Shown here: positions 8,839-17,739 of the stretch, piece after piece | How positions within the stretch are numbered: position 1 is the first letter of the stretch | How the letters are laid out: every line of letters starts with the position of its first letter | Source of the DNA: Flavipsychrobacter stenotrophus | GTDB lineage: Bacteria > Bacteroidota > Bacteroidia > Chitinophagales > Chitinophagaceae | DNA length: 64,000 bases | Direction of reading: 5' to 3' | Assembly: GCF_002954265.1 (NCBI RefSeq) | Contig: NZ_PPSL01000002.1 | Location: 1,054,001-1,118,000 of the forward strand | The notes under the pieces: generated by a model | Seen by the model: only the letters and a program-made list of their open reading frames with translations | Told to the model about the DNA's origin: nothing | Databases searched by the model: none | Position numbers and translations under genes: made by a program

Positions 8839-9582
8839 TTAACGGAATATATTATTGAGCAGGAGGGCAAACTCTTGTTTGCAGGCACGGGCTATCTCTA
8901 TGTGCGCACCATCAGCCATTTCCACATCTCCACCATCTTTGAGGGGGGAGTATTTTTTGATGTATTCAATATTGATGAGGTGCGACTTATGTGTGCGGAA
9001 GAAGCGCTCGTCGTGCAGGGCGGTCTGCATTTCTTTAAGGCTGCGCGATATAAGCCTTGTTTTACCATCGTTGGTAATGACCTTGCTATAGCTGCCTTCC
9101 GCTTCGATACGAATGATGTCAGTGATCTTCACAAACTCGGTACCTGTGGAAAATGGTATTCCTATTTTGCCTGAGAGCGTTTCACGAAGGCGCTTTATTT
9201 TATCATCAGTTGAGCCTTCGGTGTGCGTCTTTTCGCGCACCTTGTTCACTGCCTTAATAAGTTCGGGAATGCTTACCGGCTTCAGCAGGTAGTCTATGGC
9301 ATTGAGCTTAAAGGCCTTTACCGCATATTCATTATAAGCCGTAACAAATATTACCTCGAAACTGCGGTCTCCCATATGCTCCAGGAGCTCTATACCAGTC
9401 ATATGTGGCATCTCAATATCCAGAAAAACAAGATCGGGTTTGTGTGCTTCAATCTGGCTGATGCCATCTGCGGCGGTATATGCTTTACCTACTACCTCTA
9501 CTCCATGACAATACTCCTTAAGCGATAACTCTATAGAAGTTACCGCACTCTTTTCATCATCTATAATAACAACTTTTATCAT
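8839..9582 (-). CDS. LytTR-family response regulator
   Basis: The 247-residue protein has an N-terminal receiver domain (about 1-120) with the acidic pair Asp8/Asp9, phosphoacceptor Asp55 in LVFLDIEMP, Thr81 in FVTAY and Lys101 in YLLKPV. A LytTR DNA-binding domain (about 138-245) follows, containing GSYSKVIT, LKEMQTAL and RTHKSHLINIEYI. It is the partner of the histidine kinase at 9587-11182, whose stop codon lies 4 nt upstream, so the two form an operon with the kinase first. Such AlgR/LytR-like regulators bind short direct repeats upstream of target genes. The targets are not evident here, though the downstream lipoprotein gene is a candidate. Confidence 0.93.
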   Translation of the reverse strand: MIKVVIIDDEKSAVTSIELSLKEYCHGVEVVGKAYTAADGISQIEAHKPDLVFLDIEMPHMTGIELLEHMGDRSFEVIFVTAYNEYAVKAFKLNAIDYLLKPVSIPELIKAVNKVREKTHTEGSTDDKIKRLRETLSGKIGIPFSTGTEFVKITDIIRIEAEGSYSKVITNDGKTRLISRSLKEMQTALHDERFFRTHKSHLINIEYIKKYSPLKDGGDVEMADGAHIEIARACKQEFALLLNNIFR

Positions 9583-9586
9583 TGTA

Positions 9587-11182
9587 TCAGATCATTTCAT
9601 TTACTGGTATTGAAACAGCTACACTTGTCCCGCAAGGCGTTCCGTCGTCGTTAGAAAGGTCGGTGTAAGTTACCCCGATATCTGAATTATTCAGTGAGTT
9701 CAGTATATCTATTCTCTTTTGCGTGATCCTGGTACCGAGTGACTTTCCCTTCTCTCTATGCTTTCTAAATTCCGCTGCTGCAGCCCGGCCTATTCCATTA
9801 TCTGCTATGATGCAAACAAGTAATTCCTGCTCTTTACGAACCTCTATAGTTAATGCCCGATCGGCACTTTTATGGAGTAGTCCGTGCCAGATGGCATTTT
9901 CTACATAGGGCTGTAAGATAAGCGGGGGTATGCGACTATCCATTGTCTCCTCGTCTTCAGGTAATTTCCAGATACAGGTAAAACTATCGTCAAACCTTTG
10001 CTGCTCCAGTTCAACATACAATTTCAGCACTTCTATTTCTTCTTCCACTGTAACATATTCATGTTGTGAGTTTTCAAGCACCTTGCGCATCAGCCCGGCA
10101 AACTTAGACAGGTATATATTTGCGGACAGCTTATCATTCTGAAGAATAAAGCTCTGAATAGAGTTGAGTGAGTTGAATATAAAATGCGGGTTCATTTGCT
10201 TGCGCAAGGCCATCTGCATATACCTGTCCAGATCCTCTTTCAGTGCTTCCTGCAGTTGGTGTGTATATGCGAGATTCTCTTCCAGGTTGTGCTTCTGTTC
10301 TTCTATTTTATTGTTCTGTACAAGCAGTTGTTCATTTACTTTCTTCTTAGTCCTATATTGCCGGAAGAGGGTTATTGCTAAAACGATTGCCAGCACCAGC
10401 GAGATGCCGATAAGCAAAAGATATTGCTGTTGCTTACGAATAAAAACATTACTCTTTTGTATCTCGTCGCCCTTCTTTTCCCCGTCTATTGTCAGGGTTT
10501 CTATTTCTCCTTGTTGCTTTGCCAGTTCGTACCTGGCTTGCAGTTCGCTTATCTGCTTTTCTGTCTGTACCTGCAGTAAAGAATCCTTTATGGCAGTGTA
10601 TTGCTTGAAATAGAATAAGGCGTTCTTCACATCTTTCTTCTGATCGTATGCGTCGGAAAGGCCCTTTAGTGCTGTTTGTTGAACAGAAGGATTGTGTGTC
10701 TCTTTTGCTTCCGCAAGTCCTTTTTCGTAATAGCGTACTGCCTCGCCGGGGTTATTTGCCTTCAGGTAATAGTCGCCTTTATCTAAGTATGGATTTGTAG
10801 CTGTTTCATTTTTTGCGGAAGCTCTTGCGATAACAACAGGAGGCGCATCGCTATGCGATTGCTGCTTTTCTCTCGAAGTGGCGACGGAATTGTTTCTTTT
10901 TGCTATGACCGCTTTCCTGGCAACAGAGACTGTATGGTATACCAGACCTACACCGCCGGAATCGTTACGGGCCATACTATCTGCCTTTTTATATCGCCCT
11001 TTTACGTCCTTTGAAAACTCGTTGATCTGCTGTATGTATTTATGGGTTGCTCTGGAACTATCTAATTTGCCGTACATACTCTTCAGCCGCGACCCAAGTT
11101 TGCCACCTCTCGGTTTGACGGTGTCTTGTGCACTTACCGAGCAACATAAAACAATAAAAAAGATGGTTATACAGATACGCAT
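9587..11182 (-). CDS. LytS/YehU-type sensor histidine kinase with TPR-like sensor region
   Basis: From the ATG at 11182 the protein has 531 residues: a signal peptide (MRICITIFFIVLCCSVSAQ), a periplasmic region with a TPR-like repeat (about 130-215), a coiled coil, and one transmembrane helix at about 253-273. A second coiled coil follows, then a His_kinase domain (PF06580) with the phospho-acceptor His333 in MNPHFIFNSLNSI, and a GHKL ATPase end (PLILQPYVENAIWHGL N-box, DNGIG). This is the usual Bacteroidota architecture of TPR-LytS kinases. The frame is open to 11287, but a -7 box at 11209-11216 falls inside that extension and favours the shorter start. It pairs with the LytTR regulator 4 nt downstream. 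Confidence 0.92.
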   Translation of the reverse strand: MRICITIFFIVLCCSVSAQDTVKPRGGKLGSRLKSMYGKLDSSRATHKYIQQINEFSKDVKGRYKKADSMARNDSGGVGLVYHTVSVARKAVIAKRNNSVATSREKQQSHSDAPPVVIARASAKNETATNPYLDKGDYYLKANNPGEAVRYYEKGLAEAKETHNPSVQQTALKGLSDAYDQKKDVKNALFYFKQYTAIKDSLLQVQTEKQISELQARYELAKQQGEIETLTIDGEKKGDEIQKSNVFIRKQQQYLLLIGISLVLAIVLAITLFRQYRTKKKVNEQLLVQNNKIEEQKHNLEENLAYTHQLQEALKEDLDRYMQMALRKQMNPHFIFNSLNSIQSFILQNDKLSANIYLSKFAGLMRKVLENSQHEYVTVEEEIEVLKLYVELEQQRFDDSFTCIWKLPEDEETMDSRIPPLILQPYVENAIWHGLLHKSADRALTIEVRKEQELLVCIIADNGIGRAAAAEFRKHREKGKSLGTRITQKRIDILNSLNNSDIGVTYTDLSNDDGTPCGTSVAVSIPVNEMI

Positions 11183-11208
11183 TTGAGCAACTATGTTCTG
11201 AAGTAATT

Positions 11209-11216
11209 CAAAAGTA
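11209..11216 (-). promoter_or_regulatory. -7 promoter box for the kinase/regulator operon
   Basis: On the minus strand the bases read TACTTTTG, an exact TAnnTTTG match, about 27 nt before the kinase ATG at 11182. No clear -33 element is seen. Confidence 0.5.
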
Positions 11217-11330
11217 TGGATTATTAATTTAGCGGGTAGTGGGTGTAGTGTTAGTTTGCCTGAACCAATAGTTTGGCGAAAGCTCACCAGGCCGGGTAGG
11301 GGATCAAAGAAGAGAGGATACCTCTAAAGC

Positions 11331-11367
11331 AAAAGAGGCAAACAGTTTACACTGATTGCCTCTTTTT
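11331..11367 (-). terminator. hairpin terminator after tRNA-Leu
   Basis: An 11-bp arm AAAAGAGGCAA at 11331-11341 pairs with TTGCCTCTTTT at 11356-11366. An inner CAGT/ACTG extension around a TTAC loop lengthens the stem. Flanking A/T runs on both sides let it work in either direction, but it lies only 4 nt beyond the 3' end of the tRNA gene. Confidence 0.8.
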
Positions 11368-11370
11368 GAG

Positions 11371-11452
11371 TGCGGGCGGAGGGACTCGAACCCCCAAGCC
11401 GCAAAGCACTAGATCCTAAGTCTAGCGCGTCTACCAATTTCGCCACGCCCGC
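11371..11452 (-). tRNA. tRNA-Leu (anticodon TAG)
   Basis: On the minus strand the gene starts GCGGGCGTGG and ends with the complementary CGCCCGC plus discriminator A, giving a 7-bp acceptor stem. The D-arm region contains AAATTGGTAGACGC, a leucine-type D-loop. The anticodon stem CTAGA/TCTAG closes the loop CTTAGGA with anticodon TAG. A variable arm and the T-arm GGGGGTTCGAGTCCC follow. The 82-nt length fits a class II tRNA with a short variable arm. The 3' CCA is not encoded, since ACTC follows. It reads CUA and other CUN codons. Confidence 0.95.
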
Positions 11453-11597
11453 ATTTGGGACGGCAAAGGTATTGAATGTTTTTATAAAACCAAATTATTC
11501 GTTGGTTTTTGTTTTTGACATTGGAATGTGTATTTAAACAGACGTTCAATATTCCACATCAGGCCTGTAACCGACGGAGTGATCGTGTTTTCATTTG

Positions 11598-12749
11598 CTA
11601 TCTACTGATAACCACTTTATGCATTTTGCGGGTGTTGTTGCCTTCAAGCAAGAGGTAATACACGCCACACGGAAGGTGGCTTATATTAACCGTAGTTTCT
11701 TTGGTAACCAGTTTTTGCGTGAGTACTGCCTGGCCTAGTGCATTGCTTATTGTTACACTACTGTAGTCAAATGTGGCCGATGAAATATTCATCTGGTCGA
11801 TTGCCGGATCGGGGTAAATGGTGGTTTGTTCGTCTTTATTGGTTGCTGCAATATCAAGCGTGCAGGGGTCTGAGCAACCTTCAACCAGAACTGTCATTTC
11901 GTATTCAGATGAGCCAATAAGAATGCCGGCCCTACTTTTGTCAATTTTATATACCACAACTGATCTCTGGAACTGGTTGGGCATAAAAGACATGTTACCG
12001 GTTGCCGGACTGAACAAGAAAGAACCAGGAACAATGGCTAAAGGCGCGGTGGCAGTATAAGGAGAAACGTATGGTGCAAAAATTCCTGTATTGCCATTCA
12101 TTGGCGCAACTAAGGACACTGTAATACTGTCACCATCGGGATCTATTATTCCTGGATTATAGGCACCGGGAAAACCCATGCAAAAATAGGTTGAAATGGC
12201 ATTAGTAATGACCGGACTTGACCCGGGAAACCGTCCACTTACAGTTGCCATCAGTTGCATGGTAGAGCCGGAAGATAAAAGGTTTGTTACCTGTAAAGAC
12301 CTTCCGGAAGAGACGGGGGGCGCGAAGGAGGAGGCATTTGTGCCGTCGTAAAGAAAAAGCCATGTTTTTGCTGCTGACAGCAAAGTAAAATTTGCACTGT
12401 AAACATACTTCCTAAAGCCTGGTATCAAAGAGGTGAGGCTGGTACATTGATCGACCAGAGGTTGTGGACAGGGAGGCATTAGCGGCACACCTGACAGAGC
12501 CGTGTCTATGGTAAGCGGAACAAGGCGCTTGACCGTATCGGTTGAGGCCCATACATTGGGTGACATTCCCTGCATGTAACTAAGTAGTAAGCTATCACCT
12601 GTACAGTCGGTATAAATAACAAGTGTGACCTTATATGTACTGTCACTCAAGTGCGTATAGCCAATTCTCCCGCCAATAACATGTGTTGCGTAAGACGAAA
12701 AAAGTGAGGTAAAGAGTAAGCAAAATGTCAAAAGGAGAATTCGTTTCAT
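11598..12749 (-). CDS. T9SS-sorted surface protein (paralogue 1 of a tandem pair)
   Basis: The 383-residue protein has a signal peptide ending near SYA, then ATHVIGGRIGYTHLSDSTYKVTLVIYTDC. This is the conserved N-terminal module found at the start of large gliding/PKD-type surface proteins of Bacteroidota. The middle part is beta-rich with paired cysteines and contains a TATAPLAIVPGSFLFSPATGNMSFMP motif typical of cadherin-like repeats. The last 75 residues form a T9SS type A sorting domain (IYPDPAIDQMNIS ... GVYYLLLEGNN ... KVVISR). It should cross the outer membrane by type IX secretion and be anchored or released. The gene at 12881-14032 is a same-length paralogue, 131 nt upstream. Substrate or binding role is unknown. 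Confidence 0.82.
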   Translation of the reverse strand: MKRILLLTFCLLFTSLFSSYATHVIGGRIGYTHLSDSTYKVTLVIYTDCTGDSLLLSYMQGMSPNVWASTDTVKRLVPLTIDTALSGVPLMPPCPQPLVDQCTSLTSLIPGFRKYVYSANFTLLSAAKTWLFLYDGTNASSFAPPVSSGRSLQVTNLLSSGSTMQLMATVSGRFPGSSPVITNAISTYFCMGFPGAYNPGIIDPDGDSITVSLVAPMNGNTGIFAPYVSPYTATAPLAIVPGSFLFSPATGNMSFMPNQFQRSVVVYKIDKSRAGILIGSSEYEMTVLVEGCSDPCTLDIAATNKDEQTTIYPDPAIDQMNISSATFDYSSVTISNALGQAVLTQKLVTKETTVNISHLPCGVYYLLLEGNNTRKMHKVVISR

Positions 12750-12880
12750 AACGTAGGTTTTTAAAAAAGAATCAATATTTTATTTCACACAAAGTTGGTG
12801 CATTTATGTTTATTGTAAACGTGTTCACAATTAATTAAACATTTGTTGTTTAGTGCAGTGCCGGCTCGCACTGTTGGTTA

Positions 12881-14032
12881 CTACCTGCTGATCACTATTT
12901 TTTGTACTCTTCTTGTTGTCTTTCCTTCGAGTATTAAAAAGTAGATACCTGCCGGGAATCCAGAGGTGTTGAGTTGGGTTACATTATAGGTAATCGGCTG
13001 CTCCCAGATAAACTGGCCAAGCATGTTCCTGACAGATACTTTACTGTACTGCATGGTAGGGAGCGATATAAATACCTTGTCATTGGCCGGTACAGGGTAT
13101 ATAGTTGCAGCGCTATCTATGTTATAAGGGTCGGAGCAGACTTCTGCCAACACTATCATCTCGTGCTGCGATGTGCCCACAAGCACACCACCTCTTCTCT
13201 CTTCTATGTTATACACTACTATTGAGCGCTGCTGCTTGTTAGGAGTGAAAGACATACCACCGGTAGCATTACTAAAAGTAAAAGAACCTGCCGCTGTAGC
13301 TAAGGGTGATGTAGCTGTATAAGGTGGCTTATATGCTAATGGACTGGTATAATCACTGAGGAAATAAGCGGAATCATTACCAATTGTAACCGGGGCAACA
13401 AGATCAAATGTAAGGTTGTCGTTCTCCGGATCGGTAGCATTAGGGTGGTAGCTACTGCTGCTGTTAATGCAGAAATATGAAGGCATGAAACTGCCCAGAG
13501 CAGGGCTTGAATTATGATACAGACTGTTCAGATCAGCTTCCAACGCTATCAGGTAGCCATTATCGCTAAGGTTTGTAGTGCCTGTTCTGCCTAATAACTG
13601 ATTGGTGCTGCCGGTGCAGATAAACCGCCATGTGGCAGATCGGTGCGGCAAGGTATATGTTCCGCTGAATGTGTATTTACGAACTCCGGGAATGATAGAG
13701 GTAAGGCTGCGGCACTGTGTGGGCGCGTCTATTCCGCAGGGGTTGGGCATATCTACCGGCGTATCTGCTATACCACGGGTGAGTACAAAGGTATCAACAA
13801 GCGTATGCGCGTCATAAGCGCATATAAAAATTCTATTGTCGGGTAATGTTGTGTATAAGTCGGGGACGCCGGTAACACAATCTATGTAGAGCGTTACAGA
13901 CACATTGTATGTGCTATCACTTACATGGTTATAAAAGATCTCGCTTGAGTAAACGTGTGATGCGCGTGAACTGGTGACGGAAAACAGGCATAGAAAACAG
14001 ATGACACAAAGTAGCCGGGAAGAAAATTTCAT
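12881..14032 (-). CDS. T9SS-sorted surface protein (paralogue 2 of a tandem pair)
   Basis: This protein also has 383 residues and the same layout as its downstream neighbour: a signal peptide, an N-terminal module (ASHVYSSEIFYNHVSDSTYNVSVTLYIDC), a middle beta region with the matching TATSPLATAAGSFTFSNATGGMSFTP segment, and a C-terminal T9SS type A domain starting at IYPVPANDKVFIS and ending KIVISR. The two are clearly an old duplication, since they match in layout but differ at many positions. It is probably exported across the outer membrane. The 131-nt spacer is AT-rich. A ligand cannot be predicted. Confidence 0.82.
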   Translation of the reverse strand: MKFSSRLLCVICFLCLFSVTSSRASHVYSSEIFYNHVSDSTYNVSVTLYIDCVTGVPDLYTTLPDNRIFICAYDAHTLVDTFVLTRGIADTPVDMPNPCGIDAPTQCRSLTSIIPGVRKYTFSGTYTLPHRSATWRFICTGSTNQLLGRTGTTNLSDNGYLIALEADLNSLYHNSSPALGSFMPSYFCINSSSSYHPNATDPENDNLTFDLVAPVTIGNDSAYFLSDYTSPLAYKPPYTATSPLATAAGSFTFSNATGGMSFTPNKQQRSIVVYNIEERRGGVLVGTSQHEMIVLAEVCSDPYNIDSAATIYPVPANDKVFISLPTMQYSKVSVRNMLGQFIWEQPITYNVTQLNTSGFPAGIYFLILEGKTTRRVQKIVISR

Positions 14033-14164
14033 AACAGTAGATTATAGAGCAAACGATAGTTGCTAAGGTATTCACTATTTGTTTCTTGTGCAAACTGGGC
14101 ATTGTATGTTCTGAAAGCCTCATTCGCCGACCTTCTCCAAAAGGAGAAGCGTGTGTGATGCAGT

Positions 14165-14202
14165 AAAACAAAAGCTCCATACAGTTGGGGTTGTATGGAG
14201 CT
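14165..14202 (-). terminator. intrinsic terminator of purH
   Basis: An 11-bp stem (AGCTCCATACA at 14173-14183 with TGTATGGAGCT at 14192-14202) is followed on the minus strand by a T-rich TTTGTTTT tract. It lies 24 nt after the purH stop codon. A second small hairpin (CTTCTCC/GGAGAAG, 14132-14149) lies further on. The remaining intergenic sequence to 14033 shows nothing else. Confidence 0.85.
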
Positions 14203-14226
14203 GTGAATAATTATAGTTGGTAACGC

Positions 14227-15741
14227 TTAGTGTTTGAAATGCCTGGTGCCGGTCATTACCATTACCATGCCGTTTTCCTGGCAGTAGGCAACGCTGTCTT
14301 TGTCGCGTACTGAACCTCCGGGCTGTATCACCGCATTGATACCGGCAGCGTGTGCCATCTTCACGCAATCGTCGAATGGGAAGAAAGCATCGGATGCCAT
14401 AACTGCACCGGTAAGACTGAAGCCAAATTGGTTGGCTTTGTCGAGTGCCTGGCGCAGGGCATCTATGCGGCTGGTTTGTCCGCAACCCTTACCTATTAGT
14501 TGTTTGTCTTTTACTATGGCTATGGCGTTTGACTTAAGGTGCTTGCAAACAATGTTGGCAAACAACAGATCCTGCTTCTCCGCTTCTGTTGACGGACGTG
14601 CACCGGCTTCTGTCCACTCAGCATAGTTCTGTGTATCACCATCCTGAACTAATACACCATTTAGTATACGCTTGTATTCGCGCGCAGGGAAGAAGGTTTT
14701 CTTCTGCTGGAGGAGGTTGCGGTTCTTCTTTGTCTTCAGCAATTCTAAAGCATCGGCATCGAATGATGGAGCGATCAAAATCTCAAAGAATAGTTCATTG
14801 ATCTTTTGTGCTGCGCTCATGGTAATAGGCTGGTTGGTGATGAGCACACCGCCAAAGGCGCTTTCCCTGTCGCCGGCCAAAGCTGCTTCCCATGCATGTT
14901 CTACAGTATCGCGTTCAGCAATGCCGCAAACGTTGGTATGCTTGATGATGGCAAAAGCAGGCTTCTGAAATTCTGCTATTATCTGTGTGGCAGCATCTAC
15001 ATCTACCAGGTTGTTGTAAGAAAGTTCTTTACCGTTCAGTTTGGTAAACAACTCATCGAGGTCGCCATAGAATGCAGCCTTTTGATGAGGGTTTTCTCCG
15101 TAACGCAATGATTGCTTGTTGCCATAAGACAACTGGAACGGACTATTATCTGCCTCGCGATTGAAGTAATCTGCAATAGCTACATCATAATGCGCACACT
15201 CCGCAAAGGCAGCCGCAGCATAACGCTTTCTGTCAGCAAGAGAGGTAACGCCAACCTGCTCGTTCAACAGGCTTACCAGACCTTCATATTGTGTGCGCGA
15301 AGATATTATACAAACATCGGCATGGTTCTTACCTGCAGCGCGTATCAGTGACACACCACCTATATCTACCTTTTCAGTTATTGCCTTATCGTCGGTTGTA
15401 GACTTTACTGTTTCTTCGAAAGGATAAAGATCAACAATAACAAGATCAAGCAATGGGATCTCGTACTCTGCTATGTGGTTGCGGTCGCCCTCAAAATCGC
15501 GGCGGGCCAGGATACCACCAAACACCTTTGGGTGCAGGGTCTTTACGCGTCCACCAAGAATTGATGGATAGCCCGTAACACTTTCTACCGAAGTGCATGG
15601 CAGGCCCAGCTGCTCAATAAAAGTTTGCGTGCCGCTTGTAGAGTACATTGTTACTCCCAGTTCATGCAGCTTTCTTACTACTGGTTCCAGTCCGTCTTTA
15701 TAAAAAACAGATATCAGCGCAGATTGTATGGTACGGTTCAT
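14227..15741 (-). CDS. purH: bifunctional AICAR transformylase / IMP cyclohydrolase
   Basis: PurH carries out the last two steps of de novo purine synthesis in the cytoplasm: formylation of AICAR with 10-formyl-THF and ring closure to IMP. From the ATG at 15741 it has 504 residues, normal for the family. The N-terminal cyclohydrolase part shows YSTSGTQTFIEQLG, GYPSILGGRVKTLHPK and GGILARR. The C-terminal transformylase part shows KHTNVCG (family KHxNPCG), AFGGVL, SDAFFPFDDC and GGSVRD, and ends in TGTRHFKH. The frame is open to 15870, but the extension is not conserved-looking and the MNRTIQSALISVFYKDG start is typical. An imperfect -7 box (TATCTTCG) lies about 25 nt upstream. Single-gene unit with its own terminator. 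Confidence 0.96.
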   Translation of the reverse strand: MNRTIQSALISVFYKDGLEPVVRKLHELGVTMYSTSGTQTFIEQLGLPCTSVESVTGYPSILGGRVKTLHPKVFGGILARRDFEGDRNHIAEYEIPLLDLVIVDLYPFEETVKSTTDDKAITEKVDIGGVSLIRAAGKNHADVCIISSRTQYEGLVSLLNEQVGVTSLADRKRYAAAAFAECAHYDVAIADYFNREADNSPFQLSYGNKQSLRYGENPHQKAAFYGDLDELFTKLNGKELSYNNLVDVDAATQIIAEFQKPAFAIIKHTNVCGIAERDTVEHAWEAALAGDRESAFGGVLITNQPITMSAAQKINELFFEILIAPSFDADALELLKTKKNRNLLQQKKTFFPAREYKRILNGVLVQDGDTQNYAEWTEAGARPSTEAEKQDLLFANIVCKHLKSNAIAIVKDKQLIGKGCGQTSRIDALRQALDKANQFGFSLTGAVMASDAFFPFDDCVKMAHAAGINAVIQPGGSVRDKDSVAYCQENGMVMVMTGTRHFKH

Positions 15742-15812
15742 TATACAGTTGAAATTTTGCGCGAAGATACTAAGGATTCGGGTAAGGGCTAATATCCCGA
15801 TTTTCAGGCCTA

Positions 15813-16295
15813 TTAGGGATAGCTGATGGATGGATATTTTGTTGTGATCTTGTCTATTGCATAATAACATGGCTGGCCTTTGTAATGATAGACCAATAAG
15901 GCAACCCCTTTATATTTTACGGGCGGCTTTGCGGTCTTTATGGTCTTGTTGCCACTGCTATAGGGGTCTTCTACTGAGGAGTGAAAAGACCGATCTACTG
16001 CTACGTTTATGGTGTATACTATACTCTTCTTTCCTGCTTTACAAACTGTATTGAAGGCTGTTTTGTCATCAATCTTTACCAATAACCTGGTGGGGTCATT
16101 ACCTATCCAGATGGTATCTAATGAAAAGGCTGTTTTATCGATTCCGGAACATTCTATTGTGAAAGTATACCGGGTGCCGGCATGACCCGCTACTCCACCG
16201 CTCCAATCGGTGCTCGATGAATTGATGAGTTTTACGTTTTGTGCGTAGGTGACCATTGGCATGATAAGAAGAATAAGAAGCGCTGCTCTGCGCAT
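15813..16295 (-). CDS. hypothetical exported protein
   Basis: The 160-residue protein begins with a clean signal peptide (MRRAALLILLIMPMVTYAQ). The mature part is beta-rich and basic, with two cysteines (in IECSGID and TVCKAGKK). I recognise no domain. It lies 71 nt upstream of purH on the same strand and could be cotranscribed, though purH has its own near-consensus -7 box. It is probably periplasmic or surface-exposed. The function is unknown. Confidence 0.6.
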   Translation of the reverse strand: MRRAALLILLIMPMVTYAQNVKLINSSSTDWSGGVAGHAGTRYTFTIECSGIDKTAFSLDTIWIGNDPTRLLVKIDDKTAFNTVCKAGKKSIVYTINVAVDRSFHSSVEDPYSSGNKTIKTAKPPVKYKGVALLVYHYKGQPCYYAIDKITTKYPSISYP

Positions 16296-16431
16296 ACCAC
16301 TGATTTTTAACTAAGGTAAGCAAATGTGGTGCTTTCTTATTGTATTAACGGAGCTTAAACCATCGCATCAACAAAGTATATTCGGCATGATATTTGCAAT
16401 TAACTATATTCATTCCTAAAAATTTCCGACA

Positions 16432-16911
16432 ATGAAAACCTGTCTTCATTTTCTATTTACAGCACTGCTGATCATTAGTTTAGGTTCTTGTAAAAAAGAC
16501 AAAACGACTTCTTATACTATAACCGGAGATTATCTGATAGCAGGGCGTGCCATGTCGTTTACCATAGCAGGAGCAAAGACCAATTACTACATTGTGAGTG
16601 GTGGTGAACTGAGGAAAGACTCAACTCAGTTGAACCAGGCCCCACCTACCGACATTGGCCAGTTCAGATTTACGGTTTTAATGCCCGCTGCAAATTATGC
16701 GGCCGTTGCAGACCTGCAGACTTCCATACCTGCAGAATTATTGAGCAGGAATAATCAGCACATTGGCACGCAATTGCCTGATGCAGGTTATATGGATGTA
16801 CGCACTGTATCTGGTGGCGTAGCATATCATTGGTATATTGAAAATGACCAGACAGCCAGTAGCGCGGCGGTGCAATCTTTTGCATCGAGGTTAACAAGTA
16901 ATTTCCAATAA
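16432..16911 (+). CDS. hypothetical lipoprotein
   Basis: The 159-residue protein has a lipoprotein signal (MKTCLHFLFTALLIISLGSC, lipobox SLGSC, then KKDK), a pattern very common among Bacteroidota surface or periplasmic lipoproteins. The remainder is short and beta-rich with no recognised motif. A TATTTG-containing -7-like element lies about 40 nt upstream. It is followed after 64 nt by the broken outer-membrane protein gene. No function can be given. Confidence 0.6.
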   Translation: MKTCLHFLFTALLIISLGSCKKDKTTSYTITGDYLIAGRAMSFTIAGAKTNYYIVSGGELRKDSTQLNQAPPTDIGQFRFTVLMPAANYAAVADLQTSIPAELLSRNNQHIGTQLPDAGYMDVRTVSGGVAYHWYIENDQTASSAAVQSFASRLTSNFQ

Positions 16912-16975
16912 CAACCATCGGTAACGTGCACATTTACAAACAATTGGCATTATATTTGGCTGCAAAACCAATACT

Positions 16976-17696
16976 ATGATCCGTTGTTCACTACTATCAC
17001 TATTGATGCTGACAGGCGTATGTGCCACAGCCAAAGATGTAACACTCACCAACTATACCCTTCCATCATACTACCAGGGCGCAGCAACAGATGTAGATCA
17101 TGTGTGTTTTGTGACCAACTTCGGCGGGGAATATGACATGACGCAAAAGACGGCCGGCAGCGTGTCTATGAATGGTAAAGGCTTTGGTTGGTTTATTGAT
17201 ATGGGAGCAGCCGTGCCTATAAGAATAGGTAACCGCAGTAAGGATAATACCTTCCTGTTAATTTCGCTCGGGTACCACCAATTTGATATCAAGGAGCGCT
17301 ACAAAGATGTAGCCGGAGCCGATAAAGACGAGCGCTACATCATACAACACATTGGTATCCCGATATCGTTCAACAGCCTTTATAACAGCAATAACAATAT
17401 AGGCTTTTACTGGCGGGCAGGGGTTAACATCAGCTACCTTTTCGATGCAAAAAAAGGAAAGCAGCCGCACATCTATAAAGAGCGATTTCAGCACTATTAA
17501 CATCGCACCTTTTGCAGGTATTGGCATAGCCTTTGATTCAGATATAAGACGTGGGATGTTTGCCGGGCAGAAGGTGAAAAATTTCATTGGCCCGTTCATC
17601 AGCTATGGCATTAATAACATGTCGGGGATGAGTGGCACGTCAATGCACCCACTGGTGATAGGTATACAGTTGACAGCAGTAAAACTGGGAGCTTAG
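16976..17696 (+). pseudogene. outer-membrane beta-barrel-like protein, broken by a +1 frameshift
   Basis: The first frame (16976-17500) begins MIRCSLLSLLMLTGVCATAK, a signal peptide, and reads as an alternating beta-strand protein (FLLISLGYHQFDIKERY, IGFYWRAGVNISYLFDAKK) until it ends abruptly in a non-beta tail. The second frame (from about 17445 to 17696) continues the same style: DFSTINIAPFAGIGIAFDSD ... NFIGPFISYGINNM ... PLVIGIQLTAVKLG. The switch falls at a run of seven A at 17449-17455. Removing one A joins FDAKK directly to ESSRTSIKSDFSTINIAPF and gives one protein of about 239 residues. The gene is therefore an 8-10-strand outer-membrane protein of PorT-like or OmpW-like style that is either truly frameshifted, slippage-prone, or affected by a homopolymer sequencing error. 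The specific role is unknown. Confidence 0.7.
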
Positions 17697-17739
17697 GGTA
17701 ATTCGGAAAAAAGTAAAATTTGCTAACTTGTATCCTGTT

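Noticed and set aside
15742-15870. 43-residue N-terminal extension of PurH
   Set aside because: Extension is not family-like; MNRTIQSALISVFYK is the normal PurH start.
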